DNA from: an uncultured Eubacteriales bacterium
GTDB taxonomy: Bacteria > Bacillota > Clostridia > Christensenellales > Borkfalkiaceae
Assembly (NCBI GenBank): GCA_905207235.1
Contig: CAJLKN010000004.1
Location: forward strand, 43,513 to 107,512
Length of the DNA: 64,000 nt
Reading direction: 5' to 3'
Part shown: positions 21,001 to 29,127 of the stretch, piece after piece
Layout of the letters: the number at the start of each line of letters is the position of its first letter
Numbering within the stretch: the stretch's first letter is position 1
Translations under genes and position numbers: made by a program
Notes under the pieces: generated by a model
Databases searched by the model: none
Seen by the model: the letters and a program-made list of their open reading frames with translations, nothing else
What the model was told of the DNA's origin: nothing

Positions 21001-23724
21001 AAAGTTCTTTTGGCGGTCATCAAAAAGATAAACCGCTGTTCGCGCACGCCGCTTGCCGAGAGCGAGGAGCTCGAATGGGTAAAGCGCGCCTACGAAATAG
21101 AGCAGGCGAAGCGCAAAATTTTGGGCTTTACCAATCTTTCGTCGGCGTTTGTCGGCATAGGCGGAAGCATAAACGACAAGAAGCGAGAAGAATATATGCG
21201 CCCCATTTACGCTCTGCACGAAAGCTGTGCAAGCGTATTCATGGACTACAACGGCGACGCGTTCAACAGCGTGTGCGCGCGCGCCGCAAACGGATATCTT
21301 CATCCCCTCCTGACGGGCTTCATATCCGCCGCCGTGGCGTTCGTCAAGGCTTGCGACAACTTTGCAAAGGTAATAAAGTCTGATAAAAACATCGTCGGCG
21401 ACGATGACGTTTTCGACTTCTATACTGCAAAATGTTCCGCGCTCATCGACAATATAGATATGCTCCCCGCGTGGTGCATGTACAAGGCTACGGCTAAAAA
21501 GCTCAACGAAAGCGGACTTACCTTCATAACCGACGCGATGGAGTCGGGACAGATAAGCGGCGAAAAAATTCTTTCGGCTTTCCGCAAGAACGTCTATCGC
21601 AATTTCATACAGACGAATATTCCCGCGGACGAAGCTCTTTCGTCGTTCTCTGCGGCGCTGCTCGACGAAACTGCGCAGAATTTCTCGCAGGTGATAGAAG
21701 AATTCACCGTCCTCACGCGCTCCAAAATACGCCACGACCTAATTTCCCGCCTGCCTTCGTCGCAGACGGAGGGACCGCTCGCGCTGGAGCTCATGGCGTT
21801 CAACCGCCAGATAAAGGGCAACATGCGCGGCTTCAACCTGCGCAGTCTTTTCACCGACTTCCCCGAGCTTTTAAAGGTCGTCGCGCCCTGCATGCTGATG
21901 AGCCCGTACACGGTTTCGCAGTATCTGCCGCCCGACCCTCAGCTCTTCGATATCGTAATCTTCGACGAGGCTTCGCAGATGCCCACGTGCGAGGCGGTGC
22001 CTTCGCTCGCCCGCGCAAAGAGCGCGATAATTGTCGGCGACCCCAAGCAGATGCCGCCTACGTCATTCTTCGTCAATATGGAGACGGACGAGGACAACCT
22101 GGAGGCGGAGGATCTGGACAGCATTCTCGACGACTGCCTCGCCCTCGGCATACCCGAAAAGCACCTCAACTGGCATTACCGTTCAAAGCACGAAAGCCTC
22201 ATTGCTTTCTCCAACATAATGTACTATTCGTCCAGACTGTGCACGTTCCCCTCGCCCGACGCACTCGACAGCAGGGTAAAACTGCGCTACATTCCTAACG
22301 GCGTTTATGAGCGCGGCGGTTCCAAGTGCAACAGGCAGGAAGCGGAAGCGCTGGTCGAAGAGGTCATAAACCGCCTCAAAGACGCGGGCTCGCGCAATTC
22401 GAGCATAGGTATAGTAACATTCTCCACGCCCCAGCAGGTTTATATAGAAAAACTTTTAACAAAGCGCATAAACGAACAGGGGTTGGAGGACGCAGCATAT
22501 GACAGGGAAGAACCGCTGTTTGTCAAGAACCTCGAAAACGTTCAGGGCGACGAGAGGGACGTAATACTCTTTTCGGTATGCTACGGACCGGACGCCATGG
22601 GCAAAATTTCCCTCAACTTCGGACCTTTGAACCAGCTCGGCGGCTGGCGAAGGCTCAACGTTGCCGTTTCGCGAGCAAGGGAGGAGATGATAATTTTCTC
22701 GTCCATGCGCTATTCTATGATAGACTTATCGCGCACGACGTCGCGCGGCGTCGCGGGGCTCAAAGCCTTCCTCGAATTTGCCGAAAAGGGCAGAACGACG
22801 ATAGCCGCTCCCAGCGACGAGATGATAATAAATAAGAAGAGCATAGGCAAATACGTCGCCGCAGAGCTTTCTTCCTACGGCTACGAATGTCGCTGCGACG
22901 TGGGCGTTTCCGACTTCAAGATAGACGTCGGCGTCATCGACCCCAAGAACAAGCACAACTTTATTCTCGCCATTTTGTGCGACGGCACGACCGAATTCTC
23001 CGTCAAGGACCGCTCGGTAATGCAGGTGCAGACGCTGAAAAGGAACAACTGGAACGTCATAAGGCTGTATTCCATAAACTTCTTTAACAACCCCAAGCGC
23101 GAGATTAAAAAGATAAAGGAATACCTCGATAAACTTACGTCTTCCGCAAAGGTTACCGCCACGACTTACAAGCGCCCCTATCGCTTTGCAAAGCTCGAAG
23201 AAAAGACGGCTGACCCCGCGGCAATACTCTCGGGCGAGTGCGACGCCGACCTCATAAAGGCTATACGCGCGGTCGTCGCTGCGGAAGAACCCATATCCCA
23301 TCAGTTCCTCATAAAGCGCGTTTTATCTTCGTTCGGAATACAGAAATACGGCTCAAAGCTCGAGGGCAAGTTGTCAACTCTCATAGCGGCATGCGCTTTC
23401 AAGAGCGTTAAAATGCTTTCGAATACTTACTATTACAAGAATGAAAAGTATCTCGAATACGACAGATACCGCGTAGAAAGCAACGGACAGGTGCGCACTT
23501 CGGATACCGATTTTACGCCCTACGACGTCATTTCGCTCGTCAAGGCGATACTTTTCGATAAGGTAAGCATGTATTCGGACGAAATGGTAACTACGGTTAT
23601 AAAGCAGCTCGGCGTGCCCAGAACTTCGGATAAACTTACGGCGTTCGTAAACGCCTGCATAGATGAAGGCGTCCGCACGGGACTGTTCATAAGAAGCATT
23701 TCGGATAAAATTTCACTCGGCTGA
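18094..23724 (+). CDS. Giant DUF4011 / superfamily 1 helicase / Vsr-like (MTES_1575) / DUF3320 protein, putative anti-phage protein
   Basis: The 1876-residue product has the domain order of the DUF4011-helicase-Vsr proteins. An N-terminal Ig-like and DUF4011 region (about residues 1-560; WERRLLDLSLKNNLL at about 380) is followed by a split SF1B helicase: Walker A GPPGTGKS 671-678, DEASQ 1291-1295, GDPKQMPP 1315-1322, QGDERD 1484-1489, and VAVSRAR ending at Arg1529. A helical insertion of roughly 600 residues separates the first two motifs. A Vsr/MTES_1575-like nuclease domain (about 1590-1670) and a DUF3320-like C-terminus follow. In the nuclease domain Asp1611 is kept, but the expected Glu before CDG is Leu1628 and the expected His is Phe1635. 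From memory, related proteins (hhe, from a 2020 defence screen) protect against phage. It stands alone with its own promoter between housekeeping genes. Confidence 0.85.
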   Translation: MPANKNTKQQLDAIELDGELLNAVSYAAYFNRIPLFTTFRVYNNGDDDIENITISVSGDCALIMPAQINLPVIPSHSSTEVKSPNLLNPKFLADLQQAEEHKVLVNVTCGKKEICSISADLTALPMDTWSGLSGNYEMLSAHVRPKLPDCQKVLAEAGLQLKTWGFSQEFSGYAGNDKNAVRGALASIFSAIRNLNIERGEEGDITGTVKVGNVSDIVEDRVATPIAMACFAASCLEAAKLNPVIVLGKTKLGVGVWLYESCFTATLQDDMSVIERYVADGVNNLAIVDVDDLFAHKNASFTTAAAHFSAALSANKYEACLDIKRCRIGGVFPMPIKVRNGSTYEILGDRQFAYDERPKDIIDADKLDLGRSASKDKNWERRLLDLSLKNNLLAFRYRRDCIHLLTCDAASFLEKLGDRDKLVIQPNANALDNALYFGGGQKLKTLSELINIELGQGVVRSYTRGESLLEDATTLIRKARSTQEEVGANTLYLAIGFLKWKSGDENEFKYAPLVLLPVSLKKTKTQGIEAELSDDFHVNTTLLEFLKGQFGIDIRGLEDRNLKPLEILAVIRSKTANMKGWMVFEDIYIAQFTFARYAMWADVKTNMPVYKNNALIASLLTNSNRLGENKLAGVSEDDSNPLEILTPLPCDSSQYAAVSESAKGTTFVLHGPPGTGKSQTITNIIANAVDAGKRVLFVAEKQAALDVVKKRLDEIGIGEFCLELHSGKSTNKSEVAHSIEATLSLTDDFTDEKFVACAQKIEEDRAQLRKPLAALHKKRRLGVSVYEGIIYYLQNKNAPELVNIESTFYDRLTAKKLAECENMLLTAQAAAKECGGVYRSPFAGVNISVCNESVLASVLCSAEVVLAELKHLKNYLGLFLDTFNQKISAFTSKKLESLIEIATVLKEDRLKNFFSCDESDFYVFYNANLRYDAEVNNWLTRFKTLPDIGRLADDIDAEIENWGENYRSSKVLLAVIKKINRCSRTPLAESEELEWVKRAYEIEQAKRKILGFTNLSSAFVGIGGSINDKKREEYMRPIYALHESCASVFMDYNGDAFNSVCARAANGYLHPLLTGFISAAVAFVKACDNFAKVIKSDKNIVGDDDVFDFYTAKCSALIDNIDMLPAWCMYKATAKKLNESGLTFITDAMESGQISGEKILSAFRKNVYRNFIQTNIPADEALSSFSAALLDETAQNFSQVIEEFTVLTRSKIRHDLISRLPSSQTEGPLALELMAFNRQIKGNMRGFNLRSLFTDFPELLKVVAPCMLMSPYTVSQYLPPDPQLFDIVIFDEASQMPTCEAVPSLARAKSAIIVGDPKQMPPTSFFVNMETDEDNLEAEDLDSILDDCLALGIPEKHLNWHYRSKHESLIAFSNIMYYSSRLCTFPSPDALDSRVKLRYIPNGVYERGGSKCNRQEAEALVEEVINRLKDAGSRNSSIGIVTFSTPQQVYIEKLLTKRINEQGLEDAAYDREEPLFVKNLENVQGDERDVILFSVCYGPDAMGKISLNFGPLNQLGGWRRLNVAVSRAREEMIIFSSMRYSMIDLSRTTSRGVAGLKAFLEFAEKGRTTIAAPSDEMIINKKSIGKYVAAELSSYGYECRCDVGVSDFKIDVGVIDPKNKHNFILAILCDGTTEFSVKDRSVMQVQTLKRNNWNVIRLYSINFFNNPKREIKKIKEYLDKLTSSAKVTATTYKRPYRFAKLEEKTADPAAILSGECDADLIKAIRAVVAAEEPISHQFLIKRVLSSFGIQKYGSKLEGKLSTLIAACAFKSVKMLSNTYYYKNEKYLEYDRYRVESNGQVRTSDTDFTPYDVISLVKAILFDKVSMYSDEMVTTVIKQLGVPRTSDKLTAFVNACIDEGVRTGLFIRSISDKISLG

Positions 23725-23749
23725 TTTATACGCAAGACGGTTTACGCAA

Positions 23750-25852
23750 ATGAAAAAGTTGCATAAAATTGCAAATTTCAGATTGCCATTTATGCTCGCG
23801 CTCTCGCTCGCGTGCGGCGTTGCGTTTGCATACGCTGTCTGCGCTCTCAACGTCGGCTTTATATGGTTATTTACGGCTGTGCCCTTCACAGCCGTAATTT
23901 TTATTGCCTGCGCAATACTTACCCGCGGATTAAAGGCTATGGTTTTCTGCTCGCTAATATGCGTGGCGTTTCTCGCAGGCGCTTTTTATTCTGGCGGAGT
24001 GCTCCGCGCATACGATAATTCCTCCGTGCGCACAGGCGAACTCACCACTATAAGCGGTCGTGTGGAGAGCGTCGGCGAAACCTCTTCGGGCGGAAGATAT
24101 ATAATACTTTCAAGCGCCGTTACAGAATACGGAGCGCTGGACGGCGATATAATAATATATCTCGATGAGCAGTCGGGAGGGTACGCCCGCGCCGGATACA
24201 GGGCGGAGGTGCTTGGCGCAGTCGAAAAGTACGACCTGTTTGCCTACGGCGAGCTCAACTACCGCGCGACGGACGGAATAAAGTATTACTCCAACGCCTA
24301 CGGACAGTTGCAGTCGGAGTATGGTTTTTCACTGTTCGGCAGCGTTCGCGAGGGCATATATGCCCTCCTTTTCGATAACTGCGACTATGAAACCGCCGCC
24401 GTAGCCTATGCGATGCTGACGGGCGACACGGGCGATATGTCCTCGCAGACGCTCTCGTCATTCCGCTACGGCGGCGTCGCGCACGTGTTCGCCGTTTCGG
24501 GACTGCACATAGGCGTTCTCTTCGGCGCGCTTTCGGGCATAGCTTCGCTTTTGCGGCTTAATAAAAAGATTTCATCGGCGGCGATAATTGTCGTTATCTT
24601 TCTTTACGCGGGAGTGTGCGGATTTACCGCTTCTTCCGTCAGGGCGGCAGTCATGTGCGCCGTAGCCGCGGCGGCAAAACTATTATACAGAAAGTACGAC
24701 GCGTTGAACGCCCTTTCCGTGGCGGTAATAATCCTTCTTCTGATAAACCCTTTAAATCTTTTCGACGTCGGTTTCGTGCTTTCCGTCTCGGCTATGCTGG
24801 GAATAAACTTTTTGTCGCCCAATATACGCAGACTTTTGCAAAGAACAAAACTTCCGCGCGGACTGTGCGGCGGCATAGCGGTAAGCGCGGGCGCGCAGGC
24901 GGCGACTTTTCCCGCTCTGCTTTTAACTTTCGGCTATGTCTCGGGCGCTGGAATTATTTTAAACGTCTTTGTGTTGCCGCTGCTTTCCGCGCTCTACATA
25001 GTAACATTTGCATGCGTGGTCATATGCGCGATAATTACGCCGCTTTCATCGCTTATCGCCGCGGCGCTTCTTCCGTTGAGCGCGGTTGTAAACTTTTTTG
25101 TAACCTGCGGGTTCGAAAATTCGCTCATATCGGGCTTTGGCGGCTGGTGGGTTGCACTCTTCATATTTGTCGCTTTGTTTGCCCTGTCAGATAAATTCAA
25201 TTTCAGCCGCTCGCTTCGCGCGGCGGTCTGCGCGCTGTGCGCCGTGTGCTTTGTAACCTGCACCGTGCTCGGCGGGGCGGTTTTCGGCAGCGAAACGCGC
25301 ATTGTTGTCGGCGCGTACTACGACGGAGGCATGGTGCTCGTCCGCAGATCGTCGGGCAACGTTCTCATTGTTACCGACGATATGTACACGGGCAGACTGA
25401 CATCTTTCATTAACCGCTATTGCCCTCTCGGCGTGGATAACGTCATAATAATTGGCGGCGAGGACACGGCGGAGTATTATTACGAAATGGATTATCCTTT
25501 TAAAGACGTTTACCTCTCGCCCGATTGCATAAATCTGCCTTCGCTGGAAGGTGTTCAGGTGCATTATGAAAAATCTTTCGAGCTGTGCGGCACGGTATAT
25601 AATTTTACGGACGGCTACACGCTTCAGGCGCGTTGCGGCGGAGTGGATTTTGCCGTGTGCGCTGGAAGATATATAAATATCGACAGCACGGATTTACTTA
25701 TAAGTCTGCGCGAAAACACGTCCTGCGACGCAGCTACCCTCGTTTATTTCGACGGGGAGGGAGGCGATTACGACGTTTATTCGCAGGGATGCTTGCAATT
25801 TATCGCGGATAATGGTAAACTTGTGTTGTCGGGATTGGTTCCCGCGCCGTAA
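23750..25852 (+). CDS. comEC: ComEC/Rec2 family DNA-uptake channel protein
   Basis: A 700-residue polytopic protein expected to carry single-stranded DNA through the membrane during natural transformation. It has two or three N-terminal transmembrane segments, a DUF4131-like OB domain (about residues 85-170), and the competence domain with the hallmark VFAVSGLHIGVLFG near residue 249. A cluster of further membrane segments follows, then a C-terminal domain from about residue 520. That last domain corresponds to the metallo-beta-lactamase-like part of Gram-positive ComEC, but no HxHxDH metal site can be seen. The gene starts 25 bases after the helicase; comEC-holA is a conserved Firmicutes order. 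Confidence 0.92.
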   Translation: MKKLHKIANFRLPFMLALSLACGVAFAYAVCALNVGFIWLFTAVPFTAVIFIACAILTRGLKAMVFCSLICVAFLAGAFYSGGVLRAYDNSSVRTGELTTISGRVESVGETSSGGRYIILSSAVTEYGALDGDIIIYLDEQSGGYARAGYRAEVLGAVEKYDLFAYGELNYRATDGIKYYSNAYGQLQSEYGFSLFGSVREGIYALLFDNCDYETAAVAYAMLTGDTGDMSSQTLSSFRYGGVAHVFAVSGLHIGVLFGALSGIASLLRLNKKISSAAIIVVIFLYAGVCGFTASSVRAAVMCAVAAAAKLLYRKYDALNALSVAVIILLLINPLNLFDVGFVLSVSAMLGINFLSPNIRRLLQRTKLPRGLCGGIAVSAGAQAATFPALLLTFGYVSGAGIILNVFVLPLLSALYIVTFACVVICAIITPLSSLIAAALLPLSAVVNFFVTCGFENSLISGFGGWWVALFIFVALFALSDKFNFSRSLRAAVCALCAVCFVTCTVLGGAVFGSETRIVVGAYYDGGMVLVRRSSGNVLIVTDDMYTGRLTSFINRYCPLGVDNVIIIGGEDTAEYYYEMDYPFKDVYLSPDCINLPSLEGVQVHYEKSFELCGTVYNFTDGYTLQARCGGVDFAVCAGRYINIDSTDLLISLRENTSCDAATLVYFDGEGGDYDVYSQGCLQFIADNGKLVLSGLVPAP

Positions 25853-25885
25853 AGGAATAACTTTTTACGGCGGATAAATTTTTTT

Positions 25886-26857
25886 ATGAAATATACAGAG
25901 CTTAAAAACGACATAGCAACTTGCGACAGGCGAATTTACCTTCTGGAAGGTGAAGACGCCTATTTCGCTATGCATGGCGAAGAGCAGATTAAAAATGCCT
26001 TCCTTTCCATGCCCGAGCTCAACTATGCCTCGTTCGACGGGGCAGATTTAAAGGGTAAAAATCTTTCCGAGCTCGTTTCTGCAATGACCGTCTTCCCGTT
26101 TATGGCGGAAAAGAGGGTTATAAAAGTTTCAGAGTTTTATCCCTCTGAACAGGAGTACGAAAAATACCTCAAAGCCGCGTTCGAAAGCTGCCCCGAAAGC
26201 ACCATTCTCATAATAGTCAACCGCTCGGCGGGCAAGGGCGCAGACCTCAAAAGGAAGAAGTGCATAACATACGTCGATTGCGGGCGCGCCGACGAGGAGA
26301 CGGTAACGCGCTGGGTATATGCCACCTTGAAGAGGGCGGGCGTAAGGGCGGAGGTTGAAGCCTGCCGCGACACGGCGGCGTACTGCCTGTGCGATATGTC
26401 GAGGGTTAGCAAGGAGACCGAAAAGCTCATCGCTTACGGCAAGAGCGAAATAACGAGAGAGGACGTCGCGGAGCTCATTTATAAGGACGCCGATTACAGA
26501 ATATACGAAATGACCGACGCCCTTGCAAGGCGAAATTACGATAAATTCTGCGCCGTGTTCAGCGATATGCTCGCAAAGGGCACGGAGCGCAACGTCATAA
26601 TTGTTTCGCTGCACAGATATTTCAAAAATCTTCTTATCATGCTGTCATCCTCGGAGAGCGACGCTGCCGTCGCTTCAAAACTGAAAATGAAGGAATACGG
26701 CGTAAAAAAGAGCCGCGAGCAGGCTGCGAGGCTGGGCAAAGAGCGCCTTGAACGCCTGACGTGCGCGCTCTACGATTTTTCCGCGAGGATGAGGAGCGGA
26801 AAACTTACGCCCGAAGGCGCGTTTATGTGCGCGATAAGCGACGTTTTGTTCTGCTGA
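25886..26857 (+). CDS. holA: DNA polymerase III delta subunit
   Basis: The clamp-loader delta subunit opens the beta sliding clamp. The 323-residue sequence has the family pattern: IYLLEGEDAYF at the N-terminus, ELVSAMTVFPFMAEKRVIKV, TILIIVNRSAGKGADLKRKK, the VTRWVYATLKRAGVRAE linker and the C-terminal collar domain (FKNLLIMLSSSES, KMKEYGVKKSREQA). The Walker A is degenerate, as is normal for delta. In Firmicutes rpsT usually follows on the opposite strand; no rpsT is found in the 140 bases downstream. Confidence 0.93.
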   Translation: MKYTELKNDIATCDRRIYLLEGEDAYFAMHGEEQIKNAFLSMPELNYASFDGADLKGKNLSELVSAMTVFPFMAEKRVIKVSEFYPSEQEYEKYLKAAFESCPESTILIIVNRSAGKGADLKRKKCITYVDCGRADEETVTRWVYATLKRAGVRAEVEACRDTAAYCLCDMSRVSKETEKLIAYGKSEITREDVAELIYKDADYRIYEMTDALARRNYDKFCAVFSDMLAKGTERNVIIVSLHRYFKNLLIMLSSSESDAAVASKLKMKEYGVKKSREQAARLGKERLERLTCALYDFSARMRSGKLTPEGAFMCAISDVLFC

Positions 26858-26912
26858 AAGCGCGCGCCCTTTCAAATATTGCCCCGTGCGGCAAATATTG
26901 AGGAAAAAACGC

Positions 26913-26941
26913 TTTATTTTTATCTTAAAACATAATATAAT
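26913..26941 (+). promoter_or_regulatory. Candidate sigma-A promoter of the cdaA operon
   Basis: TTTATT (26913-26918), a 17-base spacer and TATAAT (26936-26941), 57 bases before the cdaA start. The -35 is weak. Upstream at 26873-26905 lies an imperfect dyad around AATATTGCC / GGCAAATATT. Confidence 0.5.
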
Positions 26942-26997
26942 AATTTTATAGGCGCGCATATGGCGCGCGGGTAAACAAAATTACTCGGAGAGCCGCT

Positions 26998-27801
26998 ATG
27001 TGGGAAAAAATAGGACGTAAATTCGTGGGTATGTGGAACGGTATGGACTGGACGTATGCTGTGCAGTTCATTGCTTTTGCCGTTCTTTTTTATCTCGTTT
27101 TCAAAGTGTTGAAGGAGAACAAGGGCGGAAAATTCATAGCTCTGGTTTGCGGCGCGGTCATTGTTTTCGGGCTGGCGTGCTCTTTTTCCGACAACATCAA
27201 TTCGCAGACGCTCTTAATTCTCATTTTCCTCGTCGCAATCGCGGTGATAACGATGTTCAACGTCGAAATCAAGCGCTCCATGCTCGATGCGGGCGCAAAG
27301 CACCACATAGGCAAGTCCGACATGACGGTCAGCCACATAGAAAAAATAATTCAGGAGACAATTCACGCCATACAGGATATGTCCAAGAGCAATATCGGCG
27401 CGCTGATAGTGCTCTCAAACGACAATCTTCCCGAAGGTATAATTTCTTCGGGTACTGTAATCAATGCGGACATAAACGCTCCCATGATAGAGGCGGTGTT
27501 CTATCCCAAGGCGCCCCTTCACGACGGAGCAATGATTATAGAGGGCGATAAAATTCACGCCGCAGGCTGCTTTTTGCCCATCATTCAGAACGACAATCTC
27601 CCCCAGGAACTCGGCTCGCGCCACCGCGCCGCGCTCGGCGTAACTTCCGTGGCTTCGGTTACGGCAATAGTCGTCTCGGAGGAAACGGGCATAATCTCTA
27701 TCGTAAAGAACGGCGAAGTGAGAAAGCGTTATGCAAGCGACGCCGACCTCAAAAATGCGCTTTCGCAGTATTATTGGTCTGATCTGACCGCGGAGAACTG
27801 A
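26998..27801 (+). CDS. cdaA: Diadenylate cyclase (c-di-AMP synthase), CdaA/DacA type
   Basis: Makes c-di-AMP from two ATP; the messenger controls potassium and osmolyte transport and cell-wall homeostasis. The 267-residue form has three N-terminal transmembrane helices (about residues 18-95), a coiled linker and the DAC domain with the catalytic motifs DGAMII and RHRAALG. The expected partner gene cdaR (ybbR) begins two bases downstream but is reduced to 38 codons. glmM, the usual third member of this operon, is absent here. A GGAGAGCC ribosome site precedes ATG. Confidence 0.96.
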   Translation: MWEKIGRKFVGMWNGMDWTYAVQFIAFAVLFYLVFKVLKENKGGKFIALVCGAVIVFGLACSFSDNINSQTLLILIFLVAIAVITMFNVEIKRSMLDAGAKHHIGKSDMTVSHIEKIIQETIHAIQDMSKSNIGALIVLSNDNLPEGIISSGTVINADINAPMIEAVFYPKAPLHDGAMIIEGDKIHAAGCFLPIIQNDNLPQELGSRHRAALGVTSVASVTAIVVSEETGIISIVKNGEVRKRYASDADLKNALSQYYWSDLTAEN

Positions 27802-27802
27802 T

Positions 27803-27919
27803 ATGAAAAAGCCTTTGAAATTTTTAAAAGAATTTTTCACGAAGAATATCGATATAAAAATTCTCGCCCTCGTTATAGCCGCGCTCGCAGTCATATTTAT
27901 CAATATGCCCAACGCATAA
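27803..27919 (+). CDS. Micro-CdaR: 38-residue single-pass membrane peptide matching the N-terminus of CdaR/YbbR
   Basis: Starts ATG at 27803, two bases after the cdaA stop, and ends with TAA at 27917-27919. The peptide opens with a lysine-rich cytoplasmic stretch (MKKPLKFLKEFFTKNID) followed by one hydrophobic helix (IKILALVIAALAVIFINM) and PNA. Both the position and the sequence match the first transmembrane segment of CdaR, whose extracellular YbbR repeats should follow; none do, and the next gene begins ten bases later. Either the regulator was truncated in this lineage or a short membrane peptide suffices to regulate CdaA. The start has weak upstream pairing (GGAG inside the cdaA end). 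Confidence 0.7.
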   Translation: MKKPLKFLKEFFTKNIDIKILALVIAALAVIFINMPNA

Positions 27920-27929
27920 GGAGCATTTT

Positions 27930-29126
27930 ATGAATACGATAAAAATTCCCCGCATTCTTTTGCCCAACACATACGATTTATCCGCGTGGGCTGTCAATGC
28001 CTGCGACCAGTTCACTTCCGACGAAGAGTACTGGCGCAACCTGTATTCATACGTCGGCGACAAGCCCTCCGCGCTCAAACTCATACTGCCTGAAATTTAC
28101 CTTTCGGACAACCTTGAAGACCGCATAAAGAAAATCGACGAGACAATGTATTCCTATCTCGAAACAGGTATGTTCCGCGCGGTCGAAGACGGCTTCATTC
28201 TCGTTGAAAGGACTACGCAGTCGGGCACCCGCACGGGCATATTGCTCAGCATAGACCTCGAAGATTATTCCTACGAAAAGTCAACTGCCGCGCTCATACG
28301 CTCGACCGAGGCTACTATTTTAGAAAGAATTCCGCCCCGCGTCAAGATAAGGCAGGACGCCCCCATAGAGTTGCCGCATATAATGCTCTTGTACGACGAC
28401 AGGGAAAACAAGGTTCTCTCCGCCGTAAAGCGCGGAAACGTGCTGTATGATTTCGACCTCAACATGGGCGGCGGACATATCAAAGGCACGTACATAACCA
28501 ACCCTCACGCGGTAATCGACGCATTTGAAAATCTGTGCGACGCGATGAACTGTTATTCCAAATACGGTTCTTTCCAGCGCCTGATGTTTGCAGTCGGCGA
28601 CGGAAATCACTCTCTCGCAGCCGCAAAGGCGTGCTGGGAAAACATAAAAGGCTCGCTCAACAACGAACAGCGCGCCGTTCACCCCGCGAGATACGCCCTC
28701 GTCGAGGCGGTGAACATTTACGATGAAGCTATCAAATTCGAGCCCATTCACCGCATCGTCAAGACGGAAAAGACGGACTTGTTCATGAAGGGTCTCGACC
28801 TTGGCGGCAAAGGCAAGGCCGTCGTTGCGGTAAACGGCAGAAGGGGCGCCGTCAGGTTCCCCGAAAATATTCCCGAGGGCATAAGGGCGCTCGACGAATA
28901 TATTTCTTCGTTCATAAAAAAGAACGGCGGAGAGGTTGATTACGTCCACGGCGACGAAGAACTTAAAAGGCTGTCCTATCAGGGCGTTGGCATAATGTTG
29001 CCCGCCATAAAAAAGGAAGATCTGTTCCGACTGATAATAAGCGGCGGAAATCTTCCCAGAAAAACTTTCTCTATGGGCGACGGCAACGAAAAAAGATATT
29101 ATATGGAAGCAAAGGCGATTAAGTGA
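27930..29126 (+). CDS. DUF1015 family protein
   Basis: A 398-residue protein matching DUF1015: PRILLPNTYDLSAWAVNACDQFTSD near the start, LILPEIYL, ERTTQSGTRTGILLSIDLEDY, FAVGDGNHSLAAAKACWE (the conserved GDGNHS) at about residues 218-235, and HPARYALVEAVNIYD. The biochemical role of the family is not established; some members neighbour serine-biosynthesis genes in anaerobes and archaea. AAGGAGC precedes the ATG. It is followed one base later by aspartate kinase, which suggests co-transcription with amino-acid metabolism. Confidence 0.88.
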   Translation: MNTIKIPRILLPNTYDLSAWAVNACDQFTSDEEYWRNLYSYVGDKPSALKLILPEIYLSDNLEDRIKKIDETMYSYLETGMFRAVEDGFILVERTTQSGTRTGILLSIDLEDYSYEKSTAALIRSTEATILERIPPRVKIRQDAPIELPHIMLLYDDRENKVLSAVKRGNVLYDFDLNMGGGHIKGTYITNPHAVIDAFENLCDAMNCYSKYGSFQRLMFAVGDGNHSLAAAKACWENIKGSLNNEQRAVHPARYALVEAVNIYDEAIKFEPIHRIVKTEKTDLFMKGLDLGGKGKAVVAVNGRRGAVRFPENIPEGIRALDEYISSFIKKNGGEVDYVHGDEELKRLSYQGVGIMLPAIKKEDLFRLIISGGNLPRKTFSMGDGNEKRYYMEAKAIK

Positions 29127-29127
29127 T

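Noticed and set aside
18094..23724. The helicase gene as part of a defence island
   Set aside because: Neighbours on both sides (ABC exporter, comEC, holA) are ordinary chromosomal genes; no integrase, transposase, toxin or second defence gene is visible.
26858..26997. Possible rpsT, expected after holA
   Set aside because: No S20-like frame on either strand in the 140 bases.
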